Source: Streptomyces iconiensis (GTDB lineage: Bacteria > Actinomycetota > Actinomycetes > Streptomycetales > Streptomycetaceae). Taken from it: a stretch of 64,000 nucleotides of DNA. Made by a program: the position numbers and the translations under genes. A model generated the notes under the pieces. That model was not told the origin of the DNA and did not search any database. It worked only from the letters and a program-made list of their open reading frames with translations. Positions 1 through 9,859 of this stretch are shown here, piece after piece; position 1 is the stretch's first letter; every line of letters begins with the position of its first letter. The stretch lies in NCBI RefSeq assembly GCF_028657195.3, contig NZ_JANCPR020000006.1, positions 62,001-126,000 of the forward strand, read 5' to 3'.

Positions 1-228
1 GAAGACCTCGATGTTGTGGTTGAGCCCGGCGTCCTCGGCGTTCTTGGCGGCCGTGCGTGCGGTGATGTCGTAACCGCCGCCTGGGGTGTTGGGCACCATC
101 ATCCGCAGGCCGGGGATGTTGGTGCCGGTGTCGGCGCCGCTGCCCGTGGTGATCAGCGGTGGGACGACGAGCAGCACCATGCCGGCGGCGAGTGGGGCGA
201 GCAGAGTGCGCGGGCGCAGCGGACACAC
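1..228 (-). CDS. Tripartite tricarboxylate transporter substrate-binding protein (TctC-like), N-terminal part
   Basis: Only the first 76 codons are in the window; the frame is open to base 1. After a basic, hydrophobic N-terminus (LLAPLAAGMVLLVVPPL) that looks like a signal peptide comes GLRMMVPNTPGGGYDITART, the typical first strand and ligand loop of periplasmic TctC/Bug-type binding proteins. In that family the protein captures a carboxylate outside the cell and passes it to TctA/TctB membrane subunits, which would lie beyond the left edge. The start is uncertain: GTG at 228 follows AAAGG very closely, and ATG at 180 is possible but would remove most of the signal peptide. Confidence 0.8.
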   Translation of the reverse strand, partial: MCPLRPRTLLAPLAAGMVLLVVPPLITTGSGADTGTNIPGLRMMVPNTPGGGYDITARTAAKNAEDAGLNHNIEVF

Positions 229-442
229 CGCCTTTCGACGGGACGGGGAGTGTGGCGGCCCATATGCTGCCCCGCCTGCCGGGCGGTGTCTGCCCGCGTG
301 CAGAAAGAAAAAGTATTGGTCGTTGTGGTCATTGTGGTCACGCGCGGGACGTCCCCTGGCGTGTGGCTTTCTCTGCGGGTCTGCGGCTCCGCGGGTCCGC
401 GGTCGCGGGGAGTCGGAGGGGTGGAGGGGTGGAGGGGTCGAA

Positions 443-811
443 CTAGCCTTCCGCCAGCGCGGGGCAGGCTCTGATCGCCTCGTCGACCGAGGCGTGGGGA
501 GGAAGGACTTCCATCAGGTCGAGTGTGCGCAGCAGTCTGCCGATCGGTCGGGGAGCGCAGGCGAGCCCGAGCCAGCCCCGTTCCGCGTGCGCCTTCGCAC
601 GTGCGTGCAGCAGGACCCGGACCGTGGCGCAGTCGGCGAACGTGACCGCGCACAGGTCCACGACGACGTAGGGCGGGGTACGGGAGGAGAGGGCATGGGA
701 CAGAGCGGACTCCAGTGGGGGGAGCGTGGCGATGTCCAGCTCTCCCCCGGCCCGTACCAGGCGGAAGCCTTCGCGGTCGGGAGGAGTGGGGGTGCGGGAA
801 ACAGCGGCCAT
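443..811 (-). CDS. STAS-domain protein (anti-sigma factor antagonist-like)
   Basis: A 122-residue single STAS domain, the size of SpoIIAA/BldG/RsbV-type antagonists that bind anti-sigma kinases and release sigma factors. Visible are the first strand (FRLVRAGGELDIATL) and the core strand followed by the phosphosite loop (VVVDLCAVTFADCATVRVLL). The usual D-S-[ST]-G phosphosite reads D-C-A-T, so the normally phosphorylated serine is absent. ATG 811 is preceded by AAGGGG at good spacing; an upstream extension to 907 lacks family similarity. It is divergent from two GAF-ANTAR genes. No kinase partner is adjacent. Fold assignment is good; the partner and output are unknown. Confidence 0.8.
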   Translation of the reverse strand: MAAVSRTPTPPDREGFRLVRAGGELDIATLPPLESALSHALSSRTPPYVVVDLCAVTFADCATVRVLLHARAKAHAERGWLGLACAPRPIGRLLRTLDLMEVLPPHASVDEAIRACPALAEG

Positions 812-1179
812 GAGGAGCCCCTTCGGCCGATGAGCGTGCACGGCGAGCGCCGTGCCGGGCGGCCGGGGTCTGGGGCCGGACTGGCACTGTAGGTGCCGTG
901 CCCTCATGAAGCAGGTGGAGAACCGATACCGCTGGATTTCGCCCCCGCTAACTCATTCGATGGGGTGACGTACAGCGGAAACGGGCACTCGGAGAGGCCG
1001 GGACAGCTACGGGCACGGGAGTTGGAGCAACTCCGGGTGCGGCGGGCCGTATCCGTTCACCCGGGGGGCGCGCTCGGTGACGAGTGAGCGAGGACCGCGC
1101 TCCGCTTCCACCGCTACGCTCACGACAGCGAGCCCCGCTCCGGCGGCACGCACACCGCAGCGAGAGGGGGAGGGCGACG
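812..1179. other. Divergent intergenic region
   Basis: This 368-base spacer separates the leftward STAS gene from the rightward GAF-ANTAR genes and should hold both promoters. A short AT-richer stretch lies around 925-965. I see no credible gene, strong hairpin or repeat. Confidence 0.5.
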
Positions 1180-1908
1180 ATGGTGGCCAGCTCCGGGATG
1201 GCCGCGCTCCTGCACGGCCTCCGGAACCCCACGGACGCTTCCCTCCTCATCGGAGGTGACCCCGACGCCTGCGCCGCCGTGCTCGGCGTGGACGGAGCGG
1301 CCGTCTCGGTCGCCTCGGACGGGCGCCAGAGCGAACTCGTGTGGTATTCACCGGGGGTGAGCGCACGCTTTGACGACCTTCAGTTCACGCTGGGGGAAGG
1401 GCCGGGCGTGGACGCTTTGAGTACGGGGTCGCTGGTGCTGGAGCACGATCTGACCCGGGTCGAGCCGTCCCGGTGGGCCGTGCTGCTCCCGGAGGCGGCT
1501 GCCCTGGGTGTGGCCGCCGTCTTCTGCTTCCCGTTGCGGATCGGAGCCGTGCGCGTGGGTGCCCTCACCCTGCAACGTGCCGTCCCGGGGCCGATGGCGG
1601 ATGCGGCGATGGAGGACGCGCTCGTGCTCGCTGCCGCGCTCACCTCGGTCGTCCTGGACGGCGGCGCGCGGCCGGGTGTACTGGAGGAACAGGACGCCGG
1701 GCTGCACAGGGCGGTGGTCCATCAGGCCGGGGGCATGATCAGTGTGCAGGCGGAGGTGCCCGTGGCTCAGGCACTTGTGCTGCTGCGCGCATACGCGTAC
1801 CGCCATGACCGGTCGGTCATGGCGGTCGCCGAAGACGTTGTGGCGCGACGCCTGCGCTTTCGAGACGGCGGAATGGGACGTGACCCGTCCGCCGACGTGA
1901 GGGGATGA
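1180..1908 (+). CDS. GAF and ANTAR domain-containing regulator
   Basis: A 242-residue protein with an N-terminal GAF domain (about residues 15-160) and a C-terminal three-helix ANTAR domain (about 175-230; LHRAVVHQAGGMISVQAEVP, then LLRAYAYRHDRSVMAVAEDV). ANTAR domains bind paired RNA hairpins and act as antiterminators; the GAF part presumably senses a small ligand or redox state. ATG 1180 follows a GAGGGGGAGGG ribosome site, so I prefer it to the upstream in-frame start at 1084. It lies 4 bases from the next GAF-ANTAR gene, so the two form an operon. This copy matches the ANTAR pattern less well than the second. Confidence 0.85.
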   Translation: MVASSGMAALLHGLRNPTDASLLIGGDPDACAAVLGVDGAAVSVASDGRQSELVWYSPGVSARFDDLQFTLGEGPGVDALSTGSLVLEHDLTRVEPSRWAVLLPEAAALGVAAVFCFPLRIGAVRVGALTLQRAVPGPMADAAMEDALVLAAALTSVVLDGGARPGVLEEQDAGLHRAVVHQAGGMISVQAEVPVAQALVLLRAYAYRHDRSVMAVAEDVVARRLRFRDGGMGRDPSADVRG

Positions 1909-1912
1909 CGAA

Positions 1913-2638
1913 ATGGCACGCGAAGAAAGCGTGTTGGAGGCAATGGTCGAGGCGATCGACACGCTGACCGAGGACTTCGACGTGATCGACTTCCTGCACC
2001 GGCTCTCGGGACGGTGCGCCGAACTGCTCGATGTCACGGAGGTCGGCATCGTGATCGCGGACCAGTACGGCGTGCTCAGGACCATCGCGGCCTCCAGCGA
2101 GCGCACCAGGCTGCTCGAACTCTTCGCGCTCCAGCACGAGCAGGGGCCCTGCGTGGACTGCTACCGCAGCGGCGCAGCCCGTATGGACATCGACCTGACC
2201 TCCCCGGAGGCGACGGCCAGCTTCGGCAACTTCGCCGAACGGGCCCGCGAGGCCGGGTTCGTGACGGCGCACGCACTGCCGATGCGGCTGCGGAACCAGA
2301 CGGTCGGCGCCATGGCGCTCTTCCACACGCGCGCCAGCTCCCTCGCACCCGCCGACGCACGGGTGGCGCAGGCGCTGGCCGATGTGGCGACGATCGCGAT
2401 CCTCCAGCAGCGCACTCTCACTCAAACGAGCCAGGAGAAGGCGCAGCTCCAGCACGCGCTCAACAGCCGTATCGCCATCGAGCAGGCGAAGGGCGTGCTG
2501 GCCGAGCGCTGGAACATCAACCTGGACGAGGCGTTCGACGTGCTGCGCTCCTACGCCAGGCCCCGCCATGTACGGATCACGGAGGTCGCCCAGCAGGTGG
2601 TCGCCGGGTCCCTGAGCGCGCGGGACCTGCGGGCCTGA
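1913..2638 (+). CDS. GAF and ANTAR domain-containing regulator, second copy
   Basis: A 241-residue paralog of the preceding gene. The GAF domain spans about residues 20-165. A linker helix leads to a clear ANTAR domain (ALNSRIAIEQAKGVLAERW, then AFDVLRSYARPRHVRITEVA). The conserved A-x-G-V/I-L pattern of RNA-binding ANTAR domains is intact, so it is a likely transcription antiterminator. It is probably cotranscribed with, and perhaps dimerises with, the first copy. The GAF region has cysteines in GPCVDCY, which could be redox-active; that is inference only. Confidence 0.9.
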   Translation: MAREESVLEAMVEAIDTLTEDFDVIDFLHRLSGRCAELLDVTEVGIVIADQYGVLRTIAASSERTRLLELFALQHEQGPCVDCYRSGAARMDIDLTSPEATASFGNFAERAREAGFVTAHALPMRLRNQTVGAMALFHTRASSLAPADARVAQALADVATIAILQQRTLTQTSQEKAQLQHALNSRIAIEQAKGVLAERWNINLDEAFDVLRSYARPRHVRITEVAQQVVAGSLSARDLRA

Positions 2639-2712
2639 CAGGCACTTACGGGGGTCGGCGCGTGGCCTGCGCGCGGCACGGGCCGGGGCGCCGCACACGG
2701 GCCTGCCGCGCG

Positions 2713-2737
2713 GCACGGGCCGGGGCGCGGCCCGTGC
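2713..2737. terminator. Hairpin between convergent genes
   Basis: GCACGGGCC and GGCCCGTGC pair across a short G-rich loop in the 122-base gap between the GAF-ANTAR operon and the convergent UvrA-like gene. The 20-base sequence starting at 2671 is repeated exactly at 2708, so the hairpin arm may have arisen by local duplication. No T-run is obvious. Confidence 0.5.
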
Positions 2738-2760
2738 GCGTCGCGGGGTGTGATGTCGGT

Positions 2761-5049
<2,289 letters not shown>

Positions 5050-5220
5050 GCCTGCTCCCTGCTTCCTGCTTGCGCGGTGAGCTTGCGAGCCTAGACGCGA
5101 CCACTGACAACGGGCCCTGAGCTGGGGAGTGTTCAGCCCCTTCTGCTGGTGTCGCGCTTCGGGGGAGACCGCGCTGCAGGCCCGTGTACTACCGGCATGC
5201 GGTGCCCGGCCGACCGCGAC

Positions 5221-5253
5221 AGGGGTGCCGCCCGACGAGCGGGCAGCACCCCT
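5221..5253 (-). terminator. Strong hairpin terminator
   Basis: A stem of 14 positions with one mismatch (AGGGGTGCCGCCCG against CGGGCAGCACCCCT), loop ACGAG, lies about 40 bases downstream of the leftward lipoprotein gene. It is placed to terminate that transcript before the UvrA-like gene. Confidence 0.7.
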
Positions 5254-5292
5254 GTGGGTGTGGCGCGGCTTTACCGCTTGGCTACCGCATGG

Positions 5293-6042
5293 TTACTGCA
5301 TGGCCAGCTCCGGAGTGGTGTTCCAGTAGGAGACGGTGGACTCGTCGCCGAGGGCGAGGCCGGCGCCGGGCGCTGTGAGGGTCGCGGTGGCGCCGGTGCC
5401 CTGCTGGTTCCGGTTGGCCAGCTCGACGGTGAGCTTCTTCTCGCGGTGCATGTCGGCGCCGTTGCCCTCCTCCAGGCCGAGCGAGGCGTAGGCGGACTTG
5501 CCAGGCTCCAGCGAGACGACGGACTGGGGCTTGCCGCCGCCGACGGCGATCGGGGACTGGGCGTTGGGGTAGCCGACGAAGGGGTAGCCGTACAGGTCAC
5601 AGCGGGTGCTGCCGGAGTTGGTCGCCTTGAGCAGGATGACCGGCATGCTGCCACCGGTCTGCTGGAACCGGACGGTCGTGGTGGCGACGGTGCACGTGGT
5701 GCGCTTGACGTTCGAGGCGGCTCCCTCGGTCTGCGTGTCCACCTTGCCGTTGCCGCCGTTGCCTCCGCTCTGCGTGCCGCCGTTGCCCGATCCACCGCCG
5801 TTGCCCGACGTACCGGATTCGGTCGACCCTGAGCCGGTCGAGCCGGAGTCCTTCGTGTCGGAGTCCCCCGAGCCCGAGTCCTTCGCGCCCGATTCCTGCG
5901 TCGGTGCCGCGGAGGACGAGGAGCCGGCGTCGTCGTCCTTGCCGCCGCCCTGGCAGGCGGTCAGCGAGAACGCGGCGGCTGCGGCCACGGCGACGAGGCC
6001 GGCGGTACGGACGGTGCGGCGGGTGCGGCGAACGGTCTTCAC
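5293..6042 (-). CDS. DUF4232-containing lipoprotein
   Basis: A 249-residue secreted lipoprotein. Basic residues and a hydrophobic segment end in the lipobox LTAC, with the lipidated cysteine near residue 30. Residues 35-110 are a Ser/Gly/Asp/Asn-rich spacer. The C-terminal half matches DUF4232 domains (SNVKRTTCTVATTTVRFQQT, CDLYGYPFVGYPNAQ), with paired cysteines. I place the start at GTG 6042, which has GGGGGA at ideal spacing; ATG 6054 is also possible. The domain is common in streptomycete extracytoplasmic proteins of unknown function. A second DUF4232-like domain occurs at 60782-62062. Confidence 0.85.
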   Translation of the reverse strand: MKTVRRTRRTVRTAGLVAVAAAAAFSLTACQGGGKDDDAGSSSSAAPTQESGAKDSGSGDSDTKDSGSTGSGSTESGTSGNGGGSGNGGTQSGGNGGNGKVDTQTEGAASNVKRTTCTVATTTVRFQQTGGSMPVILLKATNSGSTRCDLYGYPFVGYPNAQSPIAVGGGKPQSVVSLEPGKSAYASLGLEEGNGADMHREKKLTVELANRNQQGTGATATLTAPGAGLALGDESTVSYWNTTPELAMQ

Positions 6043-6245
6043 GAGATCCCCCATGGGTGTCGGGTGCGGCATGGGCCGCCCGCTTCCCTGGGCGTCCCCG
6101 GCCGGAGTCAGGCTCACTGGTCGGTACGTGCAGTGAGATGACGGCCGACCGGGGTTTGTTCACGGGATTGTGTCCGCACTCTGTAACAGGCAGTCGGGCC
6201 TCGCCACCGTGCGTTGGGGCGCCCCTCGCGGTTCGGGGGTGGGCT

Positions 6246-6449
6246 TCATGTGTGGGATGTGCGCACGCCCCTGATGAACGTGTTCCAGGCGGTGGGGGAG
6301 AAGGCGAGCGGGGTTCGGGCGGGGTCTTTGCTGTCCCGGATCGGGATGTTGTCTTCGGGTGCGTGCGGCGGGGCCCATTCGATGCACTGGCCGCCGTCGC
6401 CGTCGCCGTCGCTGTAGCTCGACTTGGTCCAGTCGTGTTTCTCGTCCAT
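6246..6449 (-). CDS. DUF397 domain protein
   Basis: A 67-residue protein matching the DUF397 pattern: W-x-K-S-S-Y-S near the N-terminus, GGQCIEWA, then VRDSKDP and FSPTAWNTFI. In actinomycetes these are small partners of XRE/DUF5753 regulators, resembling the BldB and WhiJ-associated systems. It is a paralog of the next gene (6519-6713), from which a hairpin separates it, so it may be a duplicated partner with its own expression. It carries an acidic GDGDGDG insertion after the SSYS motif. Confidence 0.9.
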   Translation of the reverse strand: MDEKHDWTKSSYSDGDGDGGQCIEWAPPHAPEDNIPIRDSKDPARTPLAFSPTAWNTFIRGVRTSHT

Positions 6450-6472
6450 GGGGTTCTGCTACCCATGAAAAT

Positions 6473-6498
6473 GCCCCGCCACTGTGCGGTGGCGGGGC
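6473..6498 (-). terminator. Hairpin between DUF397 paralogs
   Basis: GCCCCGCCAC pairs perfectly with GTGGCGGGGC across a 6-base loop. It lies 20 bases downstream of the second DUF397 gene on the minus strand, in the 69-base gap before the first, and is a good terminator for the XRE-DUF397 transcript. Confidence 0.75.
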
Positions 6499-6518
6499 CT
6501 CAGTTGTGGGCGGGGCGT

Positions 6519-6713
6519 TCACACCTCGGATGTGCGTACGCCCTTGATGAATGCGCTCCAGGCGGTGGGGGAGAAGGAGAGCGGGGTCCGGGAGGTGTCC
6601 TTACTGTCCCGGACCGGGACGCTGCCTGCGGACGCGTGCGCCGGGGCCCACTCGACGCACTGGCCGCCCTGGTTGTCGCTGTAGCTGGAACTGATCCACT
6701 GCGTGGCGGGCAT
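6519..6713 (-). CDS. DUF397 domain protein, paired with the XRE regulator
   Basis: A 64-residue DUF397 protein (ISSSYSDNQGGQCVEWA, VRDSKDTSRTPLSF, WSAFIKGVR). ATG 6713 is preceded by AGGAG seven bases upstream, so it is preferred to the in-frame ATG at 6752. The gene lies entirely within or against the 3' end of the XRE/DUF5753 gene, the usual order for this regulator-partner pair. In the WhiJ-type systems the small protein modulates DNA binding by the XRE partner and affects development; that role is inferred from family context. Confidence 0.9.
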   Translation of the reverse strand: MPATQWISSSYSDNQGGQCVEWAPAHASAGSVPVRDSKDTSRTPLSFSPTAWSAFIKGVRTSEV

Positions 6714-7536
6714 GCTCACTCCTGACGGCGCTGATGTTGGCAATGGAATCATGCGGGCTCAGTGAACATGCCCGCAAGTGATCAAAGTTGCCGACGGCGT
6801 TGGTAATTGTTCGCTCTGCGTCGTACGCCCTTCCGCCCTGTGGCCCCTCCACATAGACCACTGGCTTACCATCCGGAAGCTCCAGCACGGTGTACGGCGT
6901 ACCGAAGGCATAGGAGGTCGCGGAGTTCGGAAGAACTTGCACGACAAGGGTCCGGTGTCTCTTCAACTGGCACAAGATGGAGTCCAGTTGCCCGGCCATG
7001 ACGCGAGCCGATCCCACTCGGGTCCACAGGCTCGCCTCGTGCAGTACAACCCACACCCGAGGCGGATCTGGACGCTCCAGGATCTCTCGCCGACCCATGC
7101 GGCTGGTTACCTGAGCTTCTAGTTCTTCCTCCGATGGGGGGTCCCACCTTGCCTGGAGTACGGCCCGCGCATAGCTCTCCGTCTGGAGCAGGCCCATGAT
7201 GTGAAGGGCCGAGAAGTCGCGGATGGAGGACGCCTCCCACTCCGCGTCGATGTACGGCGCGAACCAACTCGGGTGCTCCCCCTCGGTGATCCGCTTGAGC
7301 TGGCGAGCGAACAAGTCCCCGGTGCCGAATGCCCTGTCGCATCCCTCGGCGAACCGTTCGGACGGGGCGACGAGACCCGCCTCCACCTTGCTCACGTGTC
7401 CTTCGCTGTACCCGGCACTTCTGCCCAGGTGCTTCTGTGTGAGCCCGCGCGCTAGGCGCACCCGTTTGACGTCTTCCCCGAATGAGGGAGGCACGGCCTT
7501 ATGCAAGGCCGCGCTCCCGCGCTTCTTTCCTGGCAC
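6601..7536 (-). CDS. XRE-family regulator with DUF5753 domain
   Basis: A 311-residue reading frame. An N-terminal helix-turn-helix (RLARGLTQKHLGRSAGYSEG) is followed by a DUF5753 domain from about residue 95 (HIMGLLQTESYARAVL, RQEIL-like RREILERPDPP, LPDGKPVVYVEGP). GTG 7536 has GGAG upstream. Family members end shortly after the SPHDSI motif, but here the frame runs on for about 40 residues antiparallel in reading sense to the DUF397 gene, overlapping it by 113 bases. In the third frame a TGA sits directly before the DUF397 start, so a one-base change may have removed the normal stop. The protein probably controls its own operon and the divergent small genes. Confidence 0.88.
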   Translation of the reverse strand: MPGKKRGSAALHKAVPPSFGEDVKRVRLARGLTQKHLGRSAGYSEGHVSKVEAGLVAPSERFAEGCDRAFGTGDLFARQLKRITEGEHPSWFAPYIDAEWEASSIRDFSALHIMGLLQTESYARAVLQARWDPPSEEELEAQVTSRMGRREILERPDPPRVWVVLHEASLWTRVGSARVMAGQLDSILCQLKRHRTLVVQVLPNSATSYAFGTPYTVLELPDGKPVVYVEGPQGGRAYDAERTITNAVGNFDHLRACSLSPHDSIANISAVRSEHARHAVDQFQLQRQPGRPVRRVGPGARVRRQRPGPGQ

Positions 7537-7665
7537 CGCTGAACAGCTCCCATGCCTGTGAGAGGTGGTGTGCCGCCATACGTGGCACTTTCACGTTTCC
7601 GCGCAAGTGAGGTCATCGTAACCACGGGCGTGTTGTCCTCGCTACACAGCGTGAAAGGACTTGAC

Positions 7666-7875
7666 ATGCCAACTGACTCCATCCAGGCGTCAGATGACGC
7701 GGTGTCGGAGCTACGGGCCGCCCTCGCGGACGTAGGAGTGATCCTGCCGTCCCTCGGCGTGGACCCCGTCGGTGTGGCCGCCGAAGGTGGTGAGCCGCCG
7801 TTGATCGTGCTGGGCCGGTGTACGGCCGGTACCGCGTGGGCGCTGGTCGCCGCGCTCAAGGGGGCGGCGGGGTGA
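7666..7875 (+). CDS. Small hypothetical protein, first of three divergent to the XRE gene
   Basis: A 69-residue acidic-hydrophobic protein starting at ATG 7666 behind AAAGGA. It contains a predicted amphipathic helix (DDAVSELRAALADVG) and ends in a small hydrophobic domain. I do not recognise a named family. It overlaps the next gene by four bases (GTGA), suggesting coupled translation. Small proteins in this position beside XRE/DUF397 loci are common in streptomycetes and generally uncharacterised. Confidence 0.7.
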   Translation: MPTDSIQASDDAVSELRAALADVGVILPSLGVDPVGVAAEGGEPPLIVLGRCTAGTAWALVAALKGAAG

Positions 7876-8084
7876 GCGGGGACCGGGTGGCCGCCGGGCT
7901 GGTGGTCGCGGCGGTGGTGGACGAGTTGGCGGCGGCGTTGGTCGCGTTGGAGTGCCCGGCGGACGTGACCGTACGCGGTGGGGAGGGGCCGCTCGGCGGG
8001 GTCGTTCTTGTGGTGGGCCTCGCGGTGGGGGACGCGGCGCGGCTCGCGTTGGGGCTCAAGGAGTGGGAGGCGGCGAATGGGTAG
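7872..8084 (+). CDS. Small hypothetical protein, second of three
   Basis: A 70-residue protein starting at GTG 7872, which overlaps the preceding TGA. It is dominated by two hydrophobic Val/Ala stretches (AAGLVVAAVVDELAAAL and LGGVVLVVGLAVGDAARLAL). It resembles the preceding protein in composition, and the two may be related. No function can be assigned. It overlaps the following gene by eight bases. Confidence 0.6.
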   Translation: MSGDRVAAGLVVAAVVDELAAALVALECPADVTVRGGEGPLGGVVLVVGLAVGDAARLALGLKEWEAANG

Positions 8085-8298
8085 CCGGATGACGCTCCGG
8101 GTGGGGAAGGTCGGTCCGGACGGGGTGGTGGAGTTCGGGCCGGTACGGGTGGTCAGCGTGGAGCCTGATCCGACCGGGTGGCGCGCGGACGTGGGCCGGT
8201 TTCCGCCGTGCGCGTGTCCGCGACACCGTGCGGACCCGTATCAGGGGGAGCGGCCCGTGCGGACGGTCGCCGAGTGGTGGGCCTGGACGCGCCGTTGA
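8077..8298 (+). CDS. Small hypothetical protein, third of three
   Basis: A 73-residue basic protein starting at ATG 8077 (ATG 8089 is an alternative), overlapping the previous stop. It shows a short beta-rich repeat pattern (VGKVGPDGVVEFGPVRVVSV) and then a Pro/Cys/His segment (FPPCACPRHRADP) that could bind a metal. No known family is recognised. Overlaps across the three genes support a single transcript divergent from the XRE regulator. Confidence 0.6.
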   Translation: MGSRMTLRVGKVGPDGVVEFGPVRVVSVEPDPTGWRADVGRFPPCACPRHRADPYQGERPVRTVAEWWAWTRR

Positions 8299-8361
8299 GG
8301 CGGAGCCTCAATGGGCGCGGGGGCTGTGAGACTCGTGGCGCCTCGGCGCCGTGCGCCGAAC

Positions 8362-8658
8362 TCAGAGCTCGGGGGCGTGCGGCGGCAGCCGAAGCGCTTC
8401 CGGGGCGGGGGCAGCGAGCAGGGCGTCCGCGAGGGCGCCCTCCTCGGGGTCCTCGCCTTCCAGGGCGTGCGGTATGCGCACGTACGCCTCGTAGCCGCGC
8501 GGTACGAGGGAGCCGGCCACATGGCGTGCGAAGTCGCGGATCTCCGTGGTGAGCCAGGCATGCTCCGCAGCGGGCAGCTTGCGTACGGGGGCCAGGGGTG
8601 CGGGCACGGAGAGGGGCTTCGTGCGGCCAGTAGGCGAGCGCGTGCGGGGCGGATTCAC
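8362..8658 (-). CDS. Hypothetical protein, possibly truncated
   Basis: The reading frame contains a conserved-looking segment (PAAEHAWLTTEIRDFARHVA, then SLVPRGYEAYVRIPHALEG) reminiscent of streptomycete proteins of unknown function that are considerably longer. GTG 8658 lies five bases after the stop of the DUF5937 regulator, which supports coupled translation. After residue 80 the sequence becomes low-complexity and stops at about 98, so an internal deletion or truncation is likely. No function is assigned. Confidence 0.5.
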   Translation of the reverse strand: MNPPRTRSPTGRTKPLSVPAPLAPVRKLPAAEHAWLTTEIRDFARHVAGSLVPRGYEAYVRIPHALEGEDPEEGALADALLAAPAPEALRLPPHAPEL

Positions 8659-8663
8659 GCGGT

Positions 8664-9656
8664 TTATGGGCGGCTGCGGGGGCCGTCGGGGTGGGCTGCC
8701 GCGCTCACCAGCAGTTCGGAGCCGAGCGGGGTCAGGGTGTGGTGGGCTGTGCGGCCCGTACGGTGCGTCGCGACGAGTCCGACGCGGCGCAGTACGGTCG
8801 CGTGTTCGCTGGCTGACGCGGGCGACAGGCCCGCGCGGCGCGCGAGCTGGCCCGTGGAGACGCCGTCGGCGATCACCTCCAGTACGGCGGCGCGGCTGTG
8901 CCCGAGCAGCGCGGCGAGCCCGGTGTGCGGCCCGTTCAGGGAGGTGAGGGGGTGCGATGCGGCCTCGTAGTAGAGCGTCGGCTGGTCGTCGGAAGGGTCG
9001 CACGGGATGTACGAGGAGAACGCCGCGGGCGCGAGCAGCAGCCCCCGTCCGTCCAGGTGGTAGTCCTGGAGATCGCCCGGCATCTCGATCTCCAGTACGG
9101 GCGGGCGCCAGCGCATGCCGGGCCGCAGGGAATTGAGCACTACTTCGATGCCGCCCTCGCGCAACTGGCGTGCCCGTAGGGCGTGATCAGCCCCGAGCGC
9201 GCGGGACAGGCCGCGCCAGTAGGGCGCGACGGCGACACGGTGGTAGGCGCGGATCGACCCGGCCAGCCGCGTGGCAGCGGCACGGTCGCCGTCGGCCAGG
9301 TCGTGCGTCCAGGCGGGCAGGGCGCGGTGTGCGGCGACGTACGCCAGGTCGCGGCGCAGGGCGACGCGCGGGGTCGACAGCAGTCTGTCCAGCTCCTCCT
9401 CCAGCGAGGGCAGCCCCTCGTGCGGGCGGAGGAAGCGGGGCACGGGGTGGGACGCGGCACCGGCCGTGAGCGCGCCGAGCGCCCCCGCCTCGGGCGGGAC
9501 CCCCGCGGCCCGTACCGCTCTGCGCCACAGGTCGAGCCCCGGCGTCCCGGGTCCGTGCGCGAGGCGGTGGATGCTGAAGGTGACGGCGGCGAGCGGGCTG
9601 GGCGCCGGTGCGAGCCGGGTGCGTGCCAAGTCGCTGACCGTGAAGTGAATCCGCAT
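8664..9656 (-). CDS. DUF5937 / ArsR-type winged-helix transcriptional regulator
   Basis: A 330-residue regulator. ATG 9656 is preceded by GGAGGAGAAC. The N-terminal two-thirds match the actinobacterial DUF5937 region (MRIHFTVSDLARTRLAPAP, LYYEAASHPLTSL). The C-terminal part is a winged helix (GVSTGQLARRAGLSPASASE, HATVLRRVGLVATHRTGRTA) of the ArsR type. No metal-binding CxC is visible in the helix, so metal sensing is not implied. It is divergent from a secreted protein gene with a spacer of about 200 bases, a plausible target. Confidence 0.88.
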   Translation of the reverse strand: MRIHFTVSDLARTRLAPAPSPLAAVTFSIHRLAHGPGTPGLDLWRRAVRAAGVPPEAGALGALTAGAASHPVPRFLRPHEGLPSLEEELDRLLSTPRVALRRDLAYVAAHRALPAWTHDLADGDRAAATRLAGSIRAYHRVAVAPYWRGLSRALGADHALRARQLREGGIEVVLNSLRPGMRWRPPVLEIEMPGDLQDYHLDGRGLLLAPAAFSSYIPCDPSDDQPTLYYEAASHPLTSLNGPHTGLAALLGHSRAAVLEVIADGVSTGQLARRAGLSPASASEHATVLRRVGLVATHRTGRTAHHTLTPLGSELLVSAAAHPDGPRSRP

Positions 9657-9859
9657 CCTTGTTCTCCTCCCGCATTCCGGAAGTCCCGTAGGTGCTCCGT
9701 TCGTTCGGTGCCCTATGGTCGCCCGTTGCTCCGTTCGTACAGCCGCCTGTGTGCATCTTCCTCCGAGAACCTTCGGACAGGGCCGAAATGTCTTCCATGG
9801 GCGGCCGGTTCGGGCCACCGTGGCGGCGGGGGAACAGAAGGAAAGCGGGAGGAGTGGCG

